64,000 bases of DNA from Rhipidocladum racemiflorum. Lineage: Eukaryota > Streptophyta > Magnoliopsida > Poales > Poaceae. The DNA lies in contig JAYEVF010000097.1 in assembly GCA_036346355.1 (NCBI GenBank), positions 1-64,000 of the forward strand, written 5' to 3'. The position numbers were made by a program, and so were the translations under genes. The notes under the pieces are model-generated. The model was not told the DNA's origin. It saw only the letters and a list, made by a program, of their open reading frames with translations, and ran no database searches. Shown here piece by piece: positions 46,278 through 58,681 of the stretch (position 1 is its first letter; every line of letters begins with the position of its first letter).

Positions 46278-46602
46278 GACGTTATTTTCGAACCCAAATA
46301 ACGCAACTTCTATTTTCGAACCCAAATTTACACGTTTGGATGGTATCAAAATTTACAAAAAATTATTTAAAATTTACGAAAAATAGCTCAGTTAAAAAGT
46401 AAAATGCACTTAAAATCTAGTCAAACCGTAGAGCGAAATTCACTATTTTTGAACGAAAACCACTCGAAAAGTCTCAAAAACCACTTTGAAAAAACTTGAA
46501 AATCGCTAGCAGTTGAAAAAATTGGGAGAAAATATAAAAAGGGGAAATTATAAAAATTGATTTAAATTTATAAAAAAAACATTAAAACCCAAAAATGATG
46601 TT
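46278..46602. other. AT-rich DNA upstream of NUP98
   Basis: It contains a duplicated TTTTCGAACCCAAAT at about 46286 and 46312, then unremarkable AT-rich sequence. No gene is seen; presumably promoter or repeat DNA. Confidence 0.4.
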
Positions 46603-46890
46603 TGAATATTGCTACTAAATATAATTGAATAAATATTAGCACTAGATATACTTTAACAAATATTGGCACTAGATATACATCAACAAATATTGCTACTAAA
46701 TATAATTGAACAAATATTGGTGCTAAATATACTTCAAAAAATATTGCTACTAAATATAATTCAACAAATATTGGTGCTAAATATACTTCAAAAAATATTG
46801 CTACTAAATATAATTCAACAAATATTTGTACTAGGTATACTTCAAAAAAATTGGTACTAAATATAATTCAATAAATATTGCTACTAAAAA
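46603..46890. repeat. AT-rich minisatellite, about 27-bp period
   Basis: About ten copies of a unit like CAAATATTGGTGCTAAATAT plus a tail alternating ACTTCAA and AATTCAA, so a higher-order period of about 54 bp is visible. Copies degrade toward both ends. It lies about 500 bp upstream of the NUP98 start. The apparent open frame at 46663-46860 is a product of the repeat. Confidence 0.8.
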
Positions 46891-47600
46891 TAATTTTGTA
46901 GCTCAAAAACGTCTCTAAACTTCATTTTTTTCAAATAATATTCACACTAGAGGTCACAAGGCCATTAATACTAATTAGAGGAAAATTTTGGATAAATTTT
47001 GTCAAATTTTCTAATTTGTTGAATTTATATTTGAATTTGAGAGGTAAACCGAATGGTTTTATTTTTCAAACTGGAGCGGTAAGCTCAAAATTTGTAAAAT
47101 TCAAACAAATTTTGTTAAAAAATAGAACCCTAAACGCAACGCTGATGAAACTAACGGTGTTCCCTACCGTGTAGCAACGAGAGAGAAGAGAAGAAACTCG
47201 TTCATATTGCACGGGAGATGCTCTACCTATGCTTTTTAAGAGACTAGTTAAGTGCGAGTGTGTTGCAACGGAACCTGGATAAATCGTATTATAGTTCTTA
47301 TATACTCCTTGTAGTTTAAAAAAAATGTCATTTTGTGATACATGCTGTAAAACTTTTAAAATTTTGGCTATCGATATCTATTTAAATATTGTAGTTGGAT
47401 ACTTTAAAATCATATGTATAATTTTATGTAAAATGTAATTTCATTATATTATAGTTTTAATGGGTTTTATCAATATATTATAACAGAAGTTGAGTTCTGG
47501 GAATGATATCGATGCCCAAAACATGTTTTTTTACCAGGGTGAATATTATATTTTGTAACTACATGATCGTTATGTTGCACTTAAGATTTTCATAATCAAG
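46891..47600. other. AT-rich intergenic DNA
   Basis: No coding sequence or recognisable element ends. Sequence between the minisatellite and the LINE remnant. Confidence 0.4.
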
Positions 47601-47604
47601 ATCA

Positions 47605-49893
47605 TGCACATGATTTTGATTCCCGGTGGCCTTTTTTATTCAATGCTATCATAGACAGTTTAGATCTGAGAGAGATTGAATTATCTGGCCGTCGATTTAC
47701 TTGGGCAAATTCTTTGGATGAACCAACTTTTGAGAAGCTTGACAAGGTGCTTATGAGCACAGAATGGGAACAAAAATTTCCTCTAGTTACAGTAAATACC
47801 CTTGATAGGTCCTTGTCGGACCATACCCCCCTTTTGCTCAATACTAGGACATCATTACACAAAGGGGAATATCCCAATGTTCAAATTTGAACTTGGATGG
47901 CTAAATAGAGATGGTTTCTTTGACATGGTGTCTAACTATTGGCATAATGAGAATAGGGGAAATTCATCCTTGAATAGATGGCAATTCAAAATTCGAAGTC
48001 TCAGACAATTTCTACGAGGCTGGGCAAAAAATACTAGTGGAATTTACAAGAAAGAAAAGAAAGAATTACTTTTTATTATTGATAAGCTTGATAAACAATC
48101 TGAGCTTAATGTGTTGTCTAATGAAGATTATATTCTTAGACAGCGCTCTTCTGAGAGATTAGTTCGATTGTTACGTGAAGAAGAAATTAAATGGTACCAA
48201 CGATCGAAAACGAAACATATTCTTGAGGGAGATAATAATACTAAATATTTTCATTTGATTGCAAATGGTAAATATAGGAAACATCGAATTTTCCAACTTG
48301 AGCAAGATGAAGGATTAATTATCGGTGATGTACAGCTTAAAAAATATATCACTAAATATTATAAAGGTCTTTTTGGACCACCAGATATAAGTCATTTTTC
48401 AATGATTGAATCTTGCCGGGAGGATATTCCTCAAGTCTCTGAGAGAGAAAATGATCTTCTCATACAACCTTTCACTGAAAAGGAAGTGAAAGAGGCAGTA
48501 TTCCAAATGGAACATAATAAATCCCCAGGACCATATGGTTTCCCAGCTGAATTTTATCAGTTTTTTTGGGAGGTAATTAAAACAGATCTAATGGCAATGT
48601 TCCAAGATTTACATAAAGGTGAATTACCTTTGTTCAGTCTAAACTTTGGGATAATCACACTTTTACCAAAGATTGATGATGCTAAACAAATACAACAATA
48701 TAGACCAATTTGCCTTTTAAATGTTAGCTTTAAAATTTTTACAAAAGTTGCCACCAACAGGATTACTTATGTGGCTGATCTTGTTGTCCGTCCTACACAA
48801 ACAGCTTTCATGCCAGGTAGAAACATTATGGATGGAGTGATTATTCTTCACGAAACTATCCATGAATTGCATAGGAAAAAAATGGATGGGGTGATATTTA
48901 AAATTGACTTTGAAAAAGCTTATGACAAGATTAAATGGCCTTTTCTTCAACAAACTTTAAGGATGAAAGGTTTCGCACCACAGTGGTGCAGTGGATTGAG
49001 AATTTTGTTACCGGGGGTAGTGTGGCCATTAAGGTCAACGATGATATAGGCCCATTCTTTCAAACTAAAAAAGGTCTACGGTACGCCAGGGGGACCCTTT
49101 ATCTCCCATCTTATTTAATATTGTTGTTGACATGTTAGCGGTTATTTTAGATAAAGCAAAAAACAATGAGCAAATAAGCGGTTTAATACCACATTTGGTG
49201 GATGATGGTTTGTCTATTCTGCAATATGCAGATGACACTATCTTATTCATGAAAAATGATTTTGAACAGGCCATAAATTTGAAACTTTTGCTATGTGCAT
49301 TTGAACAAATTTCTGGTCTCAAAATCAATTTCAACAAGAGTGAAATTTACTGTTTTGGCGATGCTAAAGAATTAGAAATTCAGTATACACAACTTTTTGG
49401 TTGTAGGTCTGGACAACTACCCTTTCGATACCTTAGCATCCCAATCCATCATAGAAAATTACGAATTAGTGAATGGAAGGGGGTAGAAGAAAGATTTGAA
49501 AAACGTCTGAGTAGCAGGAAGGGAAAACACTTGTCTGCTGGAGGTCGTTTAGTACTCTTAAATTATGTACTAAGCAGCTTACCCATGTTTATGTTATCTC
49601 TTTTTGAGATATCTCGTGGGATACTTAAAAATTGGATTATTACAAATCCAGATTCTTCTGGCAAAGTGATAACCATAAAAAGAAATATAGGCTTGCTAAG
49701 TGGAATATACTTTGTAGACCAAAGGATCAAGGAGGCATGGGTATTCAAAACCTTGATGTAAAAAATATTTGCTTGCTTAGTAAATGGATTTTCAAAATAT
49801 TAAATGATGATGGGGTTTGGCAAAGACTTCTCAGACGAAAATATGTTCAAAATAAGACTCTTTCTTATGTAGAAAAGAAACCTGGTGACTCTC
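47605..49893 (+). pseudogene. LINE (L1-type) ORF2 remnant
   Basis: Pieces of one ORF2 in several frames. End of the endonuclease domain at 47605-47870 (RRFTWANS, DHTPLLLN). Linker and RT at 47870-49000 (HNKSPGPYGFPAEFYQFFW, QYRPICLLN, AFMPGRNIMDGV, KIDFEKAYDK). RT catalytic motif YADDTILF at about 49230. The post-RT zinc-like region follows at 49632-49893 (AKWNILCRPKDQGGMGI). At least four frame changes (near 47870, 49000, 49085 and 49632) make it inactive. The 5' part is missing. The 3' part is cut by the Sirevirus LTR at 49894. Confidence 0.85.
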
Positions 49894-50893
49894 TGAAAGT
49901 GCGTCTAGGCTCCTCAATTTATTTTGGTGATTAATGATGACACAATTAAAGAAATCTAATGACTAATCAGAGCTGATGCAGATATCGAGAACATGTCAAG
50001 CTTGGGAAAAGAAAATGGACGCCCCTACACAATTTAAATTTTGAAAAGACGGCATCAAGACAAGATCTGTATTTTCCTTTTCATTTGAGTCTTAAGGATA
50101 GCCATACTATTAAGAGGATACGACGGGAAATCAATTTTAGGATGTGCATGTGCTCAAGGTCAAGTCTTGCATTTAAACCAGCACTCAATTATTTGCATTT
50201 TCCAAAAATCTGTTTTTCAAACCGAGCTGCCAAATCCGGAGAATCCGGACATTTGATCCGGAGCATCCGGACTCAGTCCGGAGTGTCCGGGTTGGATCCC
50301 TCGGCCAAAAATCGGATTCCAGCTTGTTCGGAGTATCCGGACATATTACCCGGAGACTTCGGGTTGTCCGGAGTATCCGGATTAATTGTCCGGATATTCC
50401 GGCCTGTTCAAAAATGAGAGTAACGGCTAGTTTTTCAAAAAGACTATTTAAAGCCTCCACTCTCTCCCAACGGTTAGTATCTCAATTGAGCTCATTCATA
50501 GCAGTATTCAAGCCATTCCTAACCATCTCTAAGCATTCAATAGAGCCCATACTTCCTCCTACCACTTGATTTGGTTGTTGATTCATCTTGGTGAGGAGAA
50601 GAAGAAGAAAAGTGCTAGGTGCATTCATTTCGAGTTGTTGAGCACTAGTTCATCCTCCAAGCGACTCTCCGTGGTGTTGTTACTCTTGGAGGTTGAAGGT
50701 CTCCTAGACGGCTAGGAGTCACCGGGTGCAACCGACTCGTGTGGTGCGCCCCGGTCGTTTGTGAAGGCGAGTCTCGCCTCCGAAAGGAAAGAGACAAGAA
50801 GTGAAGCTGGCAAGTGCATTTGTGCAACACCGGGAGGAAAGCGGGTTGAAAGAGACCCCGGCTCAAGTGCGACCGAGCCACCTCAACGGAGAC
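49894..50893 (+). repeat. Left LTR of Sirevirus copy 1, 3' end deleted
   Basis: About 1.0 kb aligned to the first 989 bp of the LTR at 58682. It stops at GAGAC (50889-50893), where it joins directly to late gag sequence. TCCGGA-type motifs cluster at 50233-50403. Confidence 0.88.
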
Positions 50894-50998
50894 TCTTCGT
50901 TTGTTCGCTCCATTTGGGTTCCAAAGTCACTTGTTGCTAATGTGCGTGGACCTAACCAAGTTTGGGTACCACAGAGCAAAAACTAAATGTCTTTTTGT
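50889..50998 (+). pseudogene. Remnant of Sirevirus gag C-terminus (copy 1)
   Basis: It corresponds to 62239-62336 of copy 2 (SIWVPKSLVANVRG, QVWVPQSKN then TAA). Everything from the LTR 3' end through the first 2.1 kb of gag is absent. Confidence 0.85.
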
Positions 50999-53900
50999 AA
51001 GCCTATGTCTCCGGTGGAACAAGTTGGATCTTGGATAGCGGATGCACTCATCATATGACCGGAGAAAAGGTTATGTTCGCGCACTTGGACGTAAATGGAC
51101 CAAATAGCGAAAGCATCATCTTTGGAGACAATGGAAAAGGAGAAGTAATTGGATTGGGTAAAATTTCTATCTCAAATAATTTCCATTTAAATAATATTTT
51201 GCTTGTAGAATCATTAAGCTACAATTTATTGTCCATTGCACAATTGTGTGAAGCGGGTTACAATTGCTTGTTTAATGAAAAGGGTGTGGAGGTCATTAAG
51301 AGGATTGATGGTTTATTAGCCTTTAAAGGGCGTTTGAAGGGTAAGCTCTATCTCGTGGACTTTAATACAGATAGACTTAACCTTGAAACGTGCTTAATGG
51401 CTAAGTCTAGCATGGGTTGGCTTTGGCATCGCCGACTAGCCCATGTCGGTATGAAGAACCTTCACAAACTCGTTAAAGGCAATCACATTCTTGGACTAAC
51501 CAATATTGTCTTTGAGAAAGAATATGTAGCGCTTGCCAAGCGGGAAAACAAGTTGGTGCCCATCATCCCGCCAAGAACGTGACGACCACCTCAAGACCGT
51601 TGGAGATGCTCCACATGGATCTTTTCGGTCCGGTTACTTACATAAGCATCGGGGGAAGTAAGTATGGTTTAGTTATTGTCGATGATTTTTCTCGCTTCAC
51701 TTGGGTGTTTTTCTTGCATGATAAAGGAGAAGTCCAAGTAACTCTAAAGAAGTTCATGAGGAGAGCTCAAAATGAGTTTGAAGTAAAGATCAAGAGAATC
51801 CGAAGTGACAACGGTACCGAGTTCAAGAATATTGGTGTTGAAGAGTATCTCGATGAAGAAGGAATCAAGCACGAATTCTTGGCCCCTACTCCCCTCAACA
51901 AAATGGGGTGGCTGAAAGGAAGAATCGAACACTCATCGAGATGGGGCGGACGATGCTTGATGAGTACAAGGTTTCCGATAGCTTTTGGGTGGAAGCCATC
52001 AACACCGCTTGCCACAGCACCAACCGCCTCTACCTTCACAAGATCTTAAAGAAGACGGCATACGAATTGCTCACCGGCAAGAAACCAAACGTATCCTACT
52101 TTCGAGTCTTTGGGAGTAAATGCTATATCCTCAATAAAAGAGCCAAGTCTTCTAAATTTGCTCCTAAAGTGGATGAAGGTTTCTTACTCGGTTATGGAAC
52201 CAATGCCTATGCGTACCGAGTTTTCAACAACACCACCGGTGTGGTTGAAATCTCGCGTGACGTAACTTTTGATGAGACTAACGGTTCTCAAGTAGAACAA
52301 GTTGATCCTGCCGAAATTGACAGGGAAGAACCACCGTGCGAAGCCATCAAGAAATTGGCGATTGGAGAAGTGAGACCTCAAATTACAGAACAAATCCCGA
52401 GCAGTCCAACCCGGAGTCTCCGGACTGGAACCCGGAGTATCCGGATTGATCCGGAGTCTTCGGGTCCAATACCGGACACTCCGGATGAAGGTGTCTCGGG
52501 TGACATCCCCTCCTCGTCCAAGCAAGCTCAAGATGGTTCGAATGCCACTCAAGATGATGAGGAACCCATTCAAACTTCAAATTCAACTGTACCTCACCCA
52601 AGGGTTCATCAGAGTATTCAACGAGATCATCCTGTCGATAACATTCTCGGAGACATTAACAAGGGAGTATCCACTAGATCTCGTGTTGCAAATTTTTGTG
52701 AATTTTACTCATTTATGTCTTCTCTTGAGCCTCTTAAGGTAGATGAAGCACTTGAAGACCCGGATTGGGTGATGGCAATGCAAGAAGAGCTAAACAACTT
52801 CAAGCGCAACCAAGTCTGGGAGCTTGTCGAAAGACCAAAGCAAAACGTGATCGGTACAAAGTAGGTCTTCCGAAACAAGCAAGACGAAAATGGGATCGTG
52901 ACAAGGAACAAAGCTCGATTGGTTGCTCAAGGGTACACGCAAATCTAAGGTTTGGATTTCGATAAAACATATGCTCCAGTAGCTAGGCTTGAATCTATTA
53001 GAATATTACTTGCCTTTGCTACTCACCATGACTTTAAGTTGTATCAAATGGACGTTAAAAGCGCCTTTCTAAATGGACCACTCTCCGAGATGGTCTATGT
53101 TGAGCAACCACCCGGCTTTGAAGATCCAAAACATCCGGACCATGTCTACTACCTTCACAAAGCCCTATATGGACTTAAACAAGCACCGAGAGCATGGTTC
53201 GAGTGTCTACGAGATTTTCTTCTTGGACAAGTCTTTGTTGTCGGAAAGGCCGACCCTACTCTATTTACTAAACATATTGATAATGATTTATTTGTGTGCC
53301 AAATATATGTCGATGACATTATATTTGGATCTACTAATGAATATTTGTGTAAAGAGTTTAGCAAGATAATGACTAAAAGGTTCGAGATGTCCATGATGGG
53401 AGAGTTGAAGTTCTTCCTCGGCTTCCAAGTCAAACAACTAAAGGAAGGAACTTTCATTTGCCAAACCAAGTACATCAAGGACATGCTCAAGAAGTTCAGA
53501 ATGGAGGATGCCAAGCCAATAAAAATGCCAATGCAAGCCAACGGGCATCTAGACCTCAACAAAGAAGGTAAACCGGTCATCCAAAAGGTATATCGCTCAA
53601 TGATCGGCTCTCTTCTTTACCTTTGTGCATCTAGGCCCGATATCATGCTTAGCGTTTGCATGTGTGCACGTTTTCAAGCCGCTCCTAAAGAGTGCCACAT
53701 GATGGCCGTTAAGAGAATCTTAAGATACTTAGTGCATACTCCTCACTTCGGACTTTGGTATCCGAAAGGATCTTCCTTCGAATTAGTTGTCTATTCCGAT
53801 GTGGATTATGCCGGTTGCAAAGTGGATAGGAAGAGTACCTCGAGGACTTGCCAATTTTTGGGTAGGTCTCTAGTCTCGTGGTCTTCCAAGAAACAAAATT

Positions 53901-54259
53901 CCGTAGCCCTATCCACTGCCGAAGCCGAATATATAGCCGCCGGGAGTTGTTGTGCCCAATTACTTTGGATGAGACAAACCTTGAGTGATTATGGCCTAAC
54001 TTACAAAAGTGTCCCACTTTTGTGTGATAATGAGAGTGCCATAAAAATTGCCAACAATTCCGTCCAACACTCCCGTACTAAGCATATCGATATTCGCCAT
54101 CACTTCCTAAGAGACCACTCAACCAAAGGCGAAATTGATATTCAACACGTGAGCACAGTCAATCAATTAGCCGATATTTTCACCAAGCCCCTTGACGAGA
54201 AAAGGTTCTGCGAGTTGAGAAGTGGTCTAAATATTTTAGATTCTCGTAACGTGGCTTGA
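50999..54259 (+). pseudogene. Sirevirus pol, copy 1
   Basis: Protease LDSGCTHHMTG (51031). Gag-pre-integrase region (GWLWHRRLAHVG). Integrase zinc CxxC pair out of frame near 51520. Integrase core (HMDLFGPVTY, SDNGTEF, GRIEHS out of frame after a one-base loss near 51883). Linker rich in TCCGGA motifs (52400-52490). RT (QMDVKSAFLNG, YVDDIIFGS near 53310). RNase H (SDVDYAGC, TAEAEYIAAGS, CDNESAI). Stops TAG 52862-52864 (Trp expected) and TAA 52947-52949 (Glu expected) break the RT N-terminus. From 52952 to 54259 it is open. The two integrase frame changes and two stops make it inactive. Confidence 0.85.
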
Positions 54260-55230
54260 GGAGTGCTCACATATTGTATGTTGAATGGAAAATGAATTTT
54301 CAAAATTTTTATTTATCCTTTTCTTTTTGAATTTACCATGTGTTGTTGGTTCTTGATCCTCGGATCGCATCATTGCTATGTGACTATAGCCTGTTTGGTT
54401 GATTGTTCGCTAGTCACAAAGCAAGTGAATGCTCTAGGACTCTATCTCCTATCTCTCTCTCCACGGCTCTCCAAACCATTCCTTGAAAATCCTTTATTCC
54501 TTTCCGAGCTGGGGAACCCAGAGTGTCCGGGGCTTTAATCCAGAGTATCCGGACAATTTGTCCGGAGTCTTCGGGTTGGGGGATTCTGTTAAACCCCAAA
54601 ACCGCGCGCCGTTTCACTTCGTCTTCTCGTTCCCTTGCGCCTCTCCTTCTCCGTGCTGGCTAGGGCATTTCTCCTCCGTCGTCCTCGTCGCTAGGGCGGT
54701 TGGATCTTCTCCTCTCCCTCGTCTTTGAAGACCAAGGTAAGGAATCCTTGCCCTAACCCTCTCCATTCCGGAATTGGTTTCGATTCTCCTCTTCTTAGGG
54801 CTTCCTCTTCCTCTCCCGCCTCTAGGGGACGCGGTCACCCTTCTCTTCGGCCCTCAAATTGGAAGAACTCCCTCTTCACTCATCCGCTTTCGTGAAATTC
54901 AATCTTTCAAGGTGAATCCTCTACTTTAACCTAATCCCGTGAAATCTCTTAATAGATTGTCGCCTTATCTATTCTTGCTTTCTCCTCTTGACAATCTAGT
55001 CCCAAAACTTATTGATTTTGAATTGGAATCATCAATATCACAGTCACCGCGCAAGCGTTCTGGCACATCCGGAGTGTCTGGACCTTTTATCCGGAGTCTC
55101 CGGATGCAATCCGGAGTATCCGGGTAAAAGATCCGGACTCTTCGGGTTGGCTGCTTCGGCCAGAACCAGTTTTCAGAATTCCTTCGTATCGCTTCGTGGC
55201 TAACTTCTTTCGTTCTCGCTTCTTGATAAG
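54260..55230 (+). other. Leader region of Sirevirus ORF3, with a possible intron
   Basis: After pol comes a GC-rich segment (54596-54736) resembling a plant 5' UTR, then a strong donor-like CAAG/GTAAGG at 54736/54737. A pyrimidine-rich acceptor ending in AG lies right before the ORF3 ATG at 55231. TCCGGA-type motifs cluster at 54520-54570 and 55068-55150; the second cluster is inside the presumed intron. Splicing is predicted, not shown. Confidence 0.45.
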
Positions 55231-58200
55231 ATGGATCCATCTCAGGGAGCTTCTGGTGGCAGTGATCCCCCTCAGGATGTTCCTCCTCAGGGTTTGGCTC
55301 CTCAGGATCCTGTCCCTCAGGATCCTGTCCCTCAGGATTCTCCTCCTTAGCTTCCTCCGCAGAAGAAGCAAAGAATCGGAGTAGCCAAGCGACCCACTTC
55401 CAGACCTCGCACCCTTGGTGGTCCTTCGGCTTCTACTCAGCCTCCTCCACCTCAGCCTGTTCCTGATCCAGATGAGCACCCTGCAGACACTCATGCCAGG
55501 CTTCGAGATCAGAAGAGGAGGGACTTTCGAGACTCTGGGCACTTTATTAGACCTTTGGCCAAGGCCAAACCTGTATGGAGCTATCCCGCCTCAGTCAACC
55601 CAATGTGTATCATCGACTATCGGACAGGGTCAGGAAAAGGGAAAGCTATAGTGGAGCAAAGAAAGAAAGATCCACTTGAATTCCATCAAGATGAGTATGT
55701 GGACCGTCATTTTTGGAACAGGTTTCAGTCAGATTATTATGAGAAAGTCCTATACCCACTTGAGCATCCCGTGGTTCGCATGAAGACCATAGATTGGGAA
55801 TATATGGCTGGAGCTGGGAATACAGTTTTTGATCAGATTATTCAAATTTGTGAGCTGCATAAGATAAAGAATCTCATGGCATACAAATATGATTGGAATA
55901 ATGAAGTTCTTATGCAATTCTATGCCACTCTCTACTTTGATAAAAATGATGAAGATATCTGGTGGATGACTGATCGAGTTTGGTATGTGGCCAACAAGAA
56001 AAGGTTTGCCAGAGTCCTCAACCTCAGATATGATGGGAGTCCCAAGCTGCATGCAAAGAAGGTGATGACTCCTGAGCAGATCGAGGCACTATATGACACC
56101 TCACAGCGCTTCACCGTTGGGACCATTAAGGGTCTGAAGGCTGTGCCTGCAGTACTCTACAGGTTGTTGAGGGTCACTCTCTGGCCCAAGGAGGGCGATG
56201 CTTCTGACATCAGTTCCTATGGTAGGAATTTGTTATTTCATCTCGTTGAGCGCTCCCACCCGTTCGACATAGTTGATTTCCTGTGGGAGACATGAGGCAG
56301 AATGCTCAGAGTAACATGAGCAGTTGCAGCTATTCCCCTTATGTGATGACCTTGATTACTAGTGTCAGTGGGCTGAAGTTTGTTCGAGATGTGGAGCACC
56401 TGTCCTACAAGGTTCATGCACCTCCCGCTCCACTAGTCTCAGGGCCCACCACTAGACCTCCCAGAGGCCGTCCTTCGAGGACCAGCACGTCCACTTGAAA
56501 GTGCATCTAGGCCCCTCAATTTATTTTGGTGATTAATGATGACACAATTAAAGTAATCTAATGTTCAATCTAGAGCTAATGCAGATATTGAGAACATATC
56601 AAGCTTGGAAAGAGATTGGACGCCCCTACATACCTCAAAATTCGGAAAAACAGCATCAAGAAAAGAGTTGTAATTTTTATTTCTATTTGAGTCTTAAGGA
56701 TAGCCGTACTATTAAGAGGATATGACGAAAAATCGCTTTTAGGATGTGCATGTGCTCAAGGTCAAGTCTTGCATCTCAAACCAGCACTCAAACACTCATT
56801 TTACAAAAGTTTCAAATTTCCAACCGAGCTGCCAAACCCGGAGTATCCGGACATTTAGTCCGGAGTATCCGGACAATTTGTCCGGAGTCTCCGGGTTGGA
56901 CCACTCGGTCACTTGAATTCCAGTTTGTCCGGAGTATCCGGACATTTTGTTAGGAGTATCCGGACATTTTGTCCGGATAGTCCGGATAACCCGGAGTCTC
57001 CGGGTTAAATATCCGGAGTCTCCGGCCTGTTCAAATTCGAGAGTAACGGCTAGTTTTTCAAAAGACTATTTAAAGCCTCCACTCTCTCCCAACGGCTAGG
57101 ATCTCTATTGAGCTTATTCATAGCAGCATTCAAGCCATTCCTAACACTCTCTAAGCATTCAATAGAGCCCCCACTTCCTCCCACCACTTGATTTGGTTGT
57201 TGATCCATATTGGTGAGGAGAGGAAGAAGAAAAGTGCTAGGTGCATTCATTTCAAGTTGTTGAGCACTAGTTCATCCTCCAAGTGACTCTCCGTGGTGTT
57301 ATTACTCTTGGAGTTTGAAGGTCTCCTAGACGGCTAGGAGTCACCGGGAGCTACCGACGTGTGTGGTGCGCCCCGGTCGTTTGTGAAGGCGAGTCTCGCC
57401 TCCGAAAGGAAAGAGACAAGAAGTGAAGCCGGCGAGTGCATTTGTGCAACACCGGGAGGAAAGCGGGTTGAAAGAGACCCCGACTCAAGTGCGACCAAGC
57501 CAACTCAACGGAGACGTAGGATTCCCCTTCAAGAATCCAAACTTCGGTGAAAATCGCGTCTCCAACTTCCGCTTTATTCTCTAGCTTACTTAGTGTGGAT
57601 TTGTTCTTGTAGAAGTTTAGATCTAGCTTAGATTACTTCTCTTCTCTAGATCTATACTTGCTAGACTTACTAGATTGCTTTTACTGCTTTATATTCTAGC
57701 ATCTAGTTACTCGTTTGAGAAGTTTTTAAATTCCCTCCAAGCCGCCTAATCCGGACTATCCGGATAAATCATCCGGACAAGCCGGAGTATCCGGACCATA
57801 AACCCGGACACTCCGGGTTAACCAGCTCGGGAACGTTTTATTCCGCTGCGATTTTTTAATACGCCTATTCACCCCCCCTCTAGGCCAAATCTTTGGTCCT
57901 TTCACCACTGCTCCAGCTGTTCCTCCCTCTGTCCCCTCTGAGCAGTCAGATATCCCCACCAGCTCGCTACAGAAGATGCTTAAGCACATCTTCTGTCTTT
58001 GTCGCGATATCTCGACTCAGCAGAAAGCGCTTCGCCGGGAGGTCAGGTTAAATGGCAAGGGGATCCAGGACATTTGTCGCTACCTTGGTGAGGCTCTATC
58101 TCCTAGTGATTCTTCTGGATCCTCTGAGGAGACCCGAGTGGATCCTTCCGTCTACAGATTGTTCGGCATTGTCTCTTCTCCACCCTCAGCGACCGGCAGT

Positions 58201-58254
58201 GGCAATGACAGCGAGGGATTAGAGTACGAGGCGTCTGACGACGACGACGAGTGA
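55231..58254 (+). pseudogene. Third ORF of Sirevirus copy 1, split by a solo LTR
   Basis: ATG 55231 starts a Pro/Gln-rich N-terminus (repeats of PQDPV) with one TAG at 55348-55350 (CAG expected). A basic stretch (PPQKKQRIGVAKR) follows. Next is a globular part at about 55540-56290 (DRHFWNRFQSDYYEKVLYPL, MQFYATLYFD, WWMTDRVWYV), reminiscent of the putative plant transposon protein family found in plant retroelements. A frame change near 56283 continues it to 56495. The solo LTR interrupts; the tail at 57910-58254 is Ser-rich and ends EASDDDDE. No signal peptide or membrane segment is visible, so it does not look like an envelope protein. Function unknown. Confidence 0.6.
56496..57904 (+). mobile_element. 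Solo Sirevirus LTR inside ORF3
   Basis: 1409 bp, TGAAAGTGCATC...CTTTCA, flanked by exact 5-bp duplications CCACT (56491-56495 and 57905-57909). It belongs to the same family as the other two LTRs but is more diverged, with dense TCCGGA motifs at 56836-57028 and 57748-57825. Confidence 0.92.
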
Positions 58255-58289
58255 TCCTTCTTGTGTCCCCCTCTTTGGTGTCTTGATGC

Positions 58290-58681
58290 CAAAGGGGGAG
58301 TGTTTAGTTCGTCGTGGTCATGTCCAGTGTTTTGTTCTTTGGTTCTGTGGTTGTCGCATTTATTTATACTTGTTTTTGTCTTGTAATTGCCACCAGCGTT
58401 TTGTGAACTATGTTCTGTTTATTTAATTAATGTCTTGATGCTTATCTATTATCGTTCATGCAAGCTTTACATCTTGTTTTGGAATGCAAAGATATAGAGG
58501 GAGCCGCCTTTTGCAAACTCTTGCGAAATATGTGCATGTGATTCTTCTCAAATTGTCTAATGAACACATTTAGGGGGAGCTCTTCTATATTTCTTGGCAT
58601 TAAAATGCTAGGTCAAATTCTTTTTGTATCTAAACTTCGTCTTTAATTGTGTTGTCATCAATACACCAAAAAGGGGGAGAT
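58290..58681 (+). other. Repeated polypurine tracts before the LTR
   Basis: AAAGGGGGAGTG near 58290, TTAGGGGGAGCTC near 58571 and AAAAAGGGGGAGAT at 58668-58681. The last abuts the LTR and is the functional candidate. Several PPT copies upstream of the 3' LTR are a known trait of Sireviruses. Confidence 0.7.

Noticed and set aside
46663..46860. 65-codon frame in the AT-rich minisatellite
   Set aside because: It is a repeat of Ile/Leu/Asn codons produced by the tandem unit.
50233..50403. TCCGGA repeats as a CRISPR-like array
   Set aside because: Units are short palindromes with irregular spacing inside a retrotransposon LTR.
55231..58254. Sirevirus ORF3 as an envelope gene
   Set aside because: No signal peptide, membrane segment or coiled-coil fusion region is visible.
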